Positions 52,687-56,991 of a DNA stretch of 56,991 bases are shown here, one piece after another. The stretch covers positions 1-56,991 of the forward strand of contig NZ_SNTZ01000015.1 in assembly GCF_004916895.1 (NCBI RefSeq). Reading direction: 5' to 3'. The notes under the pieces were generated by a model. It was given only the letters and a program-made list of their open reading frames with translations, was not told the origin of the DNA and ran no database searches. This DNA is from Flagellimonas alvinocaridis (GTDB taxonomy: Bacteria > Bacteroidota > Bacteroidia > Flavobacteriales > Flavobacteriaceae). Every line of letters begins with the position of its first letter. The first letter of the stretch is position 1. Made by a program: the position numbers and the translations under genes.

Positions 52687-52776
52687 GTCATTTCGAACCG
52701 AGCTATGCGAGTGTGAGAAATCCCATCAACTTAGAAGATTTCTCAATCGGCACATTGCGCCTCATATCGAAATGAC
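52687..52776. repeat. 90-bp MITE-like repeat, copy B
   Basis: Same ends (GTCATTTCGA / TCGAAATGAC), length and inner sequence as copy A, in the same orientation, 256 bases further on. Differences from copy A are a handful of substitutions, for example GGGAG/GCGAG and AAAAC/AAGAT. Confidence 0.8.
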
Positions 52777-52951
52777 ACAAATAACGCTGTAGTATTTATA
52801 ATTCCCATAAAACCAAATCCTTAACATATAGTATTATGCTTTTTTTACCGAACTTCATCAAGGATAAATATGATTCATTACAAAAAATCATATCTTTTAG
52901 ATTGGCATTATTCTGGAAAATTGTAACATTTCCATCGATTTGTTGTCCTAT

Positions 52952-53725
52952 ATGAAAATCAATCAAAAAATGAAGAAAGGATTCTTAGCATTATTGACAT
53001 TATTATTTTTTATTTCTTGTAACCATGACCAAAATGAAAAGGGAAGAATACTGGTCATAGTTTCAAATACAGAAGACATGGGAGACCCTGAAAAACACTT
53101 TGCAGGGAACAACCTTTGGGAAGTAGCTCCCCCTTACCATATTTTTGTTTCCCACGGATATCAAGTGGATTTTGTTTCGCCAACAGGCGGAAAAGTGCCT
53201 TTCTCAATGGATCCTGTGGGAATAAGCAGTTATACCATCAAGTATGAGAATTTTAATGGCAAGGTTGAAAGTTCATTAACACCCGATTTGGTCGACCCTA
53301 AAAACTATAAAGCCGTTTTTATTGGTGGTGGCTATGGACCCCTGTTTGATGTGGCCAAAAACGAAGATTTACTGCCAATTATAGCCGACATTTACGAAAA
53401 CGGCGGAATAGTTGGAGGTTGTGGACATGGTCCCGGTGCCTTCGCAAATGTTAAACTTAGCAATGGCGATTATATGGTTAAGGACAAAAAAGTAACCGGG
53501 TTTCCAAATTCGACAGAGGTTACCAAAAGCTGGGCCAAAGAAGGAACTTTATTGCCCATAATGCTAGAGGACCAATTAAAGGAAAATGGGGCACTGTTTC
53601 AAACCAAAAGCGACTTGAACGATAAACACGACGTGGTAATCGACCAGAGGATTGTGACGACCATGTTCCTTCCTTCTTCAGCAATTGTGGCAAAAGAAAT
53701 GATTTATGAAATTGAAAAACACTAA
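52952..53725 (+). CDS. DJ-1/PfpI-type amidotransferase-like lipoprotein
   Basis: A 257-residue protein. A hydrophobic start (FLALLTLLFFISC) ends in a lipobox Cys. The body is the DJ-1/PfpI fold: RILVIVSNTEDMGDPEKHFA, APPYHIFVSHGYQVDFVSPT, YKAVFIGGGYGPLFDVAKNE and the nucleophile elbow GGIVGGCGHGPGAF with Cys near residue 154. Hsp31-type members have glyoxalase or chaperone activity. A lipoprotein form would act outside the cytosol. ATG 52952 was preferred to an upstream TTG; 52970 is also possible. Confidence 0.85.
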   Translation: MKINQKMKKGFLALLTLLFFISCNHDQNEKGRILVIVSNTEDMGDPEKHFAGNNLWEVAPPYHIFVSHGYQVDFVSPTGGKVPFSMDPVGISSYTIKYENFNGKVESSLTPDLVDPKNYKAVFIGGGYGPLFDVAKNEDLLPIIADIYENGGIVGGCGHGPGAFANVKLSNGDYMVKDKKVTGFPNSTEVTKSWAKEGTLLPIMLEDQLKENGALFQTKSDLNDKHDVVIDQRIVTTMFLPSSAIVAKEMIYEIEKH

Positions 53726-53865
53726 TGCCACCGGTACATGACAAAACCCTTCATTGCTCTATTTCCTTAAATTCAACTTTAACATCACAAAAAACCAAAC
53801 CATTCGCTGCACTATTTTTTCTATATTGTTGGGGAAAATTAATCTAAGTCAAACCTCAACAAACA

Positions 53866-55323
53866 ATGAAAGAAAAACCAACCCCCTCCAGTAGACGGAG
53901 TTTTATCAAAAACACAGCGCTAGCTTCCAGTATTTTTATCGTTCCACGCCACGTTTTGGGCGGCCCAGGCTATTTGGCCCCCAGTGATCGCCTGCATTTG
54001 GCGGCCATAGGTTCGGGCGGTAAAGGAGCCAGTGATATTGCCAATGCATCGGTAGATGGTCGCGAGCGGGTGGTGGCCCTTTGCGATGTGGATTTTTCCG
54101 GCTCTGCCAAGAATACCGTAAAAAAATTCCCCAAAGCAAAACTTTTCAATGATTATCGCGAAATGCTGGACAAGGTTAAGGGCATAGATGCGGTTACCAT
54201 CAGTACCCCGGACCATGTGCACGGCCCTGCGGCCGCCTATGCCATGGGACTCGGAAAGCACGTATATATACAAAAACCCATGACCCACAACATTCGCGAA
54301 GCCCGTATCCTGACCCAAATGGCCCGCGACAAGCAGGTGGTGACCCAAATGGGGAACCAAGGCGGTTCCAATCCGTTACTGGGTATGGTGCAACAATGGG
54401 TAGATTCCGGAAAACTGGGCAAGATCACCAAGGTGGAAATCTGGACCAACCGGCCCGTTTGGCCACAAGGATATGCTATGCCCGAGCCAGATGCTGGCAG
54501 CAAACCGGACGATTTGTACTGGGACCTTTGGTTGGGCCCAGCCCCGTTGAAACCCTATACGCCCAACCTTCATCCCTTTAACTGGCGTGGATGGTGGGAT
54601 TACGGAACCGGTGCCTTGGGCGATGTGGGCTGTCACTTGGTGGATATCCCCTACCGAACCCTAAAACTGGGCTACCCCACTGCCGCCGAATGTAGCGTGG
54701 GCACGGTATTCTCCCAAATGTGGAACCCCGATTACCACCCAGAAGGATGTCCGGCCACCTCGTTCATCACCTTGAACTACGAAGCCACCGAAAAAACAGG
54801 AGCACCCTTGACCATGACCTGGAGCGATGGGGGTATACGTCCCTCCCACCCCGAAATCATCCCTGCCGATAGCGATATTGGAGGTCCGGGAAGTTATAAC
54901 GGCGTGTTGATCCACGGCGAGAACGGGGTCATTTCCACGAACATCAACGACAGTTCTCCATTGACGCCCAAATTGTACCTGAACGATGGTACCACCGAGT
55001 TTGGGCCGGAAGTGGAAGATATGCCGGAACCTGAGTACGGCCACCAACGCAAATGGGTGGATGCCTGCAAAGCAGGATACGGAAGCCCCGAGCACATGGG
55101 CCTTACCTCATCCTTTGAGTATGCCGGTCCCATGACGGAGACCGTACTCATGGGCAACCTGGCCATACGCAGTTATATGCTGCAACGCCCCAACGGCGAT
55201 GGCAACATGGAGTTCTACGGCCGTAAAAAGCTGCTGTGGGACGGGGACAACATGAAGGTGACCAATTTTGAGGATGCCAACCAGTTTGTTACCCGCACCT
55301 ACCGTGAGGGTTGGGAAATGTAA
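53866..55323 (+). CDS. Tat-exported Gfo/Idh/MocA oxidoreductase
   Basis: A 485-residue protein with a twin-arginine signal (SRRSFIKNTALASSIFIVP). The Rossmann domain begins LHLAAIGSGGKGASDIANAS, with VVALCDVDFSGSAKN. The family Lys-Pro motif is YIQKPMTHN, and the catalytic His region is TGALGDVGCHLVDIPYRTL. Large exported members of this plan in Bacteroidota act on sugars or glycosides with bound NAD(H) in the periplasm. The substrate is not known. A long terminator follows. Confidence 0.92.
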   Translation: MKEKPTPSSRRSFIKNTALASSIFIVPRHVLGGPGYLAPSDRLHLAAIGSGGKGASDIANASVDGRERVVALCDVDFSGSAKNTVKKFPKAKLFNDYREMLDKVKGIDAVTISTPDHVHGPAAAYAMGLGKHVYIQKPMTHNIREARILTQMARDKQVVTQMGNQGGSNPLLGMVQQWVDSGKLGKITKVEIWTNRPVWPQGYAMPEPDAGSKPDDLYWDLWLGPAPLKPYTPNLHPFNWRGWWDYGTGALGDVGCHLVDIPYRTLKLGYPTAAECSVGTVFSQMWNPDYHPEGCPATSFITLNYEATEKTGAPLTMTWSDGGIRPSHPEIIPADSDIGGPGSYNGVLIHGENGVISTNINDSSPLTPKLYLNDGTTEFGPEVEDMPEPEYGHQRKWVDACKAGYGSPEHMGLTSSFEYAGPMTETVLMGNLAIRSYMLQRPNGDGNMEFYGRKKLLWDGDNMKVTNFEDANQFVTRTYREGWEM

Positions 55324-55345
55324 CCCGGCAACATACCATACCAAA

Positions 55346-55417
55346 GGGCTGCAAAACATCTCTGAAATCTGATATCAGAAATCAGACGTCAGATATCTGA
55401 TGTTTTGCGGCCCTTTT
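55346..55417 (+). terminator. Extended terminator hairpin
   Basis: GGGCTGCAAAACATC pairs with GATGTTTTGCGGCCC, enclosing further palindromes (TCTGATATCAGA and ATCAGA/TCTGAT), and is followed by TTTTCTTT. It lies 23 bases behind the oxidoreductase stop. The inner repeats make it longer than most intrinsic terminators. Confidence 0.8.
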
Positions 55418-55492
55418 CTTTCCCCACCCCACCACCAAACTCCTAAATTCCCAACCCCTATCTCCTATCCCCTAATTCCTAAGACCTAGAAA

Positions 55493-55774
55493 TTACTCCT
55501 TAATGCGCTCAATGCACTCCCAAAGCCCTTTTACACTGAACAGGGCATCTTTCTCGGCCTCGTCCAAGAGTTCATGGGAATGGTAAATAGTAACATCATG
55601 TACCAATTTTAGGGCATTGACCAAATCCGGGGCATCCAGATAATGGGTGTAGTCCAACAGTTGTACCTGTGCAGGACTGAGCATTTTGGAAATTTTGGGG
55701 GTGATTTTCACCTCATCTTCGGTACCGCCCTGAGTGCAACAGGGGCAGTTGGTTTGTTTTTCCTTGTTTCGCAT
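55493..55774 (-). CDS. Hypothetical protein with CPCC motif
   Basis: A 93-residue soluble protein. Near the start it has NCPCCTQGG, a possible metal site, then a helical body (LSPAQVQLLDYTHYLDAPDL, HELLDEAEKDALFSVKGLWE). No family can be named. It is the last ordinary gene before the cassette at the right end. Confidence 0.65.
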   Translation of the reverse strand: MRNKEKQTNCPCCTQGGTEDEVKITPKISKMLSPAQVQLLDYTHYLDAPDLVNALKLVHDVTIYHSHELLDEAEKDALFSVKGLWECIERIKE

Positions 55775-55953
55775 AACAGAAGATTAAGAAATTGAACAAA
55801 AAACATTTGGTCACCGCGAAACTGATAAGTGTAGCAAGGCAAATATACATTTTAAATGTATGCGGTTGATACCTCTTTGATATTGCATGGGTTAAAGGGT
55901 TGGGCAGAAATAAAAGATGATCTATTTCATCGGTTTTATGCCTATATTGGGGG

Positions 55954-55994
55954 TATATAGATGTATTTTACATCTATATAAACAAGTTGTGCTT
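55954..55994 (+). other. Hairpin and left border of cassette 4
   Basis: TATATAGATG (55954-55963) and CATCTATATA (55971-55980) form a perfect 10-bp stem with a 7-base loop. Six bases on comes GTTGTGCTT (55986-55994), whose complement AAGCACAAC occurs right behind the cassette gene. The crossover would lie between 55986 and 55987. The left side does not look like an attC second half (no TTAGCC and five-base spacer), so it may be a secondary insertion site. Confidence 0.5.
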
Positions 55995-56016
55995 CATTAT
56001 GACCAACCATTAACCA

Positions 56017-56742
56017 ATGATAAAATTCTTTAGAAAAATTAGACAAAACTTACTTGCAGAGGGAAAAACTGGAAAGTATCTTAAATATGCGTTTGGAGAG
56101 ATTTTACTTGTAGTTATTGGAATATTAATCGCATTGCAAGTTAGTAATTGGAACAAAAAAAGAATTGACTCTGATTCTGAAAAAGAAGCTCTTTTTGATT
56201 TAAATACAGAGATAAAATCTAATATAAAAGCACTGGAAATAATAATAGCTGAACACGAAAAATCTTTGGTTGCAGGAAAGGACATTAAATCAATGATAAT
56301 TGACACTAATAAGCTAAATAGTATTTCCAATGATAGCTTGCAGTCTATCTTAATTGTTATGAACTATAATTATACCTATGACCCTAAACTTGGTATTTTG
56401 AATTCAGTAATAAATTCAGGTAAAATTAATCTTATACAAAATAAGGACATAAGATATATGTTGTCTTCAATAAATGAATTAATTATTGATGCAAACGAAT
56501 CTACTGAAGTAATAGAAAAATTAAGAGGAGAATATTATTGGCCAATGATTGCATCAAAAAGAGAAATAGTCGATTATAACAAGCTAACAAGAGATAATAA
56601 AACATCTTTTAGGAATCCTGAATTTGTTTGGTGGGTAGATTTCAACACTACTGTTAGACAAGAAGGTTTAGACGAAGAATATGAATTATTGGAGTTTCTA
56701 AAAAAAATCAATGTACTAATCGAAACAGAAATTAAAAAATAA
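56017..56742 (+). CDS. DUF6090-like membrane protein
   Basis: A 241-residue protein typical of the Bacteroidota DUF6090 family: IKFFRKIRQNLLAEGKTGKY, then LKYAFGEILLVVIGILIALQ with one membrane helix near residues 29-47, then SNWNKKR. The long C-terminal part is helical and AT-rich in coding sequence (IKALEIIIAEHEKSLVAGKD, YDPKLGILNSVINSGKINLI). Function is unknown. It sits in a cassette with matched borders at 55986 and 56754. Confidence 0.82.
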   Translation: MIKFFRKIRQNLLAEGKTGKYLKYAFGEILLVVIGILIALQVSNWNKKRIDSDSEKEALFDLNTEIKSNIKALEIIIAEHEKSLVAGKDIKSMIIDTNKLNSISNDSLQSILIVMNYNYTYDPKLGILNSVINSGKINLIQNKDIRYMLSSINELIIDANESTEVIEKLRGEYYWPMIASKREIVDYNKLTRDNKTSFRNPEFVWWVDFNTTVRQEGLDEEYELLEFLKKINVLIETEIKK

Positions 56743-56745
56743 CGA

Positions 56746-56843
56746 AAGCACAACAATGTATAACCGCAATTACGGCGGATTCGACCACCCTTCGACGACG
56801 CTCAGGACAGGCTTCTGAAAATCCTAGCGGATTTCATAAGTCG
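56746..56843 (+). other. attC-like first half-site of cassette 4
   Basis: AAGCACAAC (56746-56754), spacer AAT and the arm GTATAACCGCAATTACGGCGG follow the DUF6090 gene within 4 bases. The outer arm complements the cassette start at 55986-55994, and the three-base spacer equals that of the other sites. The second half is not present. The insertion-sequence end begins at 56844, so the site was split there. Confidence 0.62.
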
Positions 56844-56991
56844 AAATCATAGCCGTATTCCAAGATCAAATCCAAACTTATTTCAACCTTTTTCAAGCAG
56901 CGAATTTTTGTAAAACCACGTATGGTGTCCCTCTTTTAACCACAGAGAATGCCCTTGCCAAAAGTTTGTTCCTGACATTGTTCAAAGCAAC
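56844..56991 (-). repeat. Right arm of 148-bp terminal inverted repeat
   Basis: Exact reverse complement of bases 1-148, ending at the same internal breakpoint. Beyond the breakpoint the two flanks are unrelated, which identifies this as an insertion-sequence end placed at two different sites. Confidence 0.95.
56893..56991 (-). mobile_element. IS110-like transposase, C-terminal end, second copy
   Basis: The minus strand is open from base 56991 and encodes the same 32 residues and TGA as bases 1-99. The rest of the gene lies outside the window. It points towards the cassette gene, the mirror image of the left copy. Confidence 0.6.

Noticed and set aside
52431..52776. CRISPR-like repeats
   Set aside because: There are only two 90-bp copies with inverted ends, 256 bases apart, and no cas gene is near.
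1..56991. Composite transposon bounded by two IS110-like copies
   Set aside because: The interval holds housekeeping genes (ung, MutS2-like, fused E1, eIF1-like), and IS110 elements are not known to move such composite units; an assembly boundary explains the ends better.
1..56991. tRNA, rRNA or riboswitch genes
   Set aside because: No T-loop word with a matching cloverleaf, rRNA signature or known riboswitch core was recognised on either strand; a model-based scan was not possible.

Overview
The window reads as a chromosomal piece of a marine-type member of the Flavobacteriaceae (Bacteroidota). The grounds are the protein families (DUF2911, DUF5916-type outer-membrane protein, DUF4251, DUF6090, a fused alpha/beta E1 dehydrogenase, a MutS2-like protein without Smr domain), many short lipoproteins with a late Cys lipobox, and promoter boxes of the TAnnTTTG type. 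Genus is not decidable here. The first and last 148 bases are perfect inverted copies of each other and carry the same 3' end of an IS110-like transposase, so the window probably ends where an assembly ran into a multicopy insertion sequence.

Region 1 (about 1-13,980) is an accessory island. Its core is an integron-like cassette array. A tyrosine recombinase (10692-11510, +) points away from a row of minus-strand cassettes: a lipoprotein gene, then an 8.6-kb cassette holding a complete type III restriction-modification system with a controller-like regulator, a GIY-YIG protein and a zinc-hook ATPase, then a YD-repeat-like lipoprotein. The cassettes are separated by attC-like sites of about 200 bp with paired half-sites. 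The first bases of each cassette are the exact complement of the outer arm (R'') of its own downstream site, which is the classical mark of integron cassettes. Behind the integrase lie a serine recombinase, a small ATPase and a HicB-like gene, then degenerate sequence and a phospholipase-D gene cut off at its 3' end.

Region 2 (15.2-29.7 kb) is ordinary flavobacterial chromosome: an FKBP isomerase, secreted DUF2911 and LamG-like proteins with a divergent regulator-like membrane protein, and an AraC-linked cluster (YdeI-like, AraC, NTF2-like, YHS, CMD, isochorismatase). Two promoters in that cluster share a 21-bp-spaced direct-repeat operator. A cyclase-TolB-TPR protein, an FN3 lipoprotein and a RadC-like protein follow.

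Region 3 (29.69-33.25 kb) is an AT-rich three-gene insertion: a reverse transcriptase with a C-terminal HEPN-type motif (AbiA-like), a PD-(D/E)XK-like protein and a small partner, tightly coupled. It is a probable anti-phage operon.

Region 4 (33.5-55.8 kb) is again core-like: sugar dehydrogenase, DUF5916 protein, MFS and EamA transporters, Crp-type regulator, OmpA/lipocalin pair, fused E1 dehydrogenase, 2OG-Fe(II) oxygenase with an eIF1-like factor, nucleoside phosphorylase, uracil-DNA glycosylase, MutS2-like protein, DJ-1-like lipoprotein and a Tat-exported Gfo/Idh/MocA oxidoreductase. MITE-like repeats cluster at 52.3-52.8 kb.

Region 5 (55.95-56.99 kb) holds a further cassette of the same integron type (a DUF6090-like membrane protein), again interrupted by the IS110-like end.
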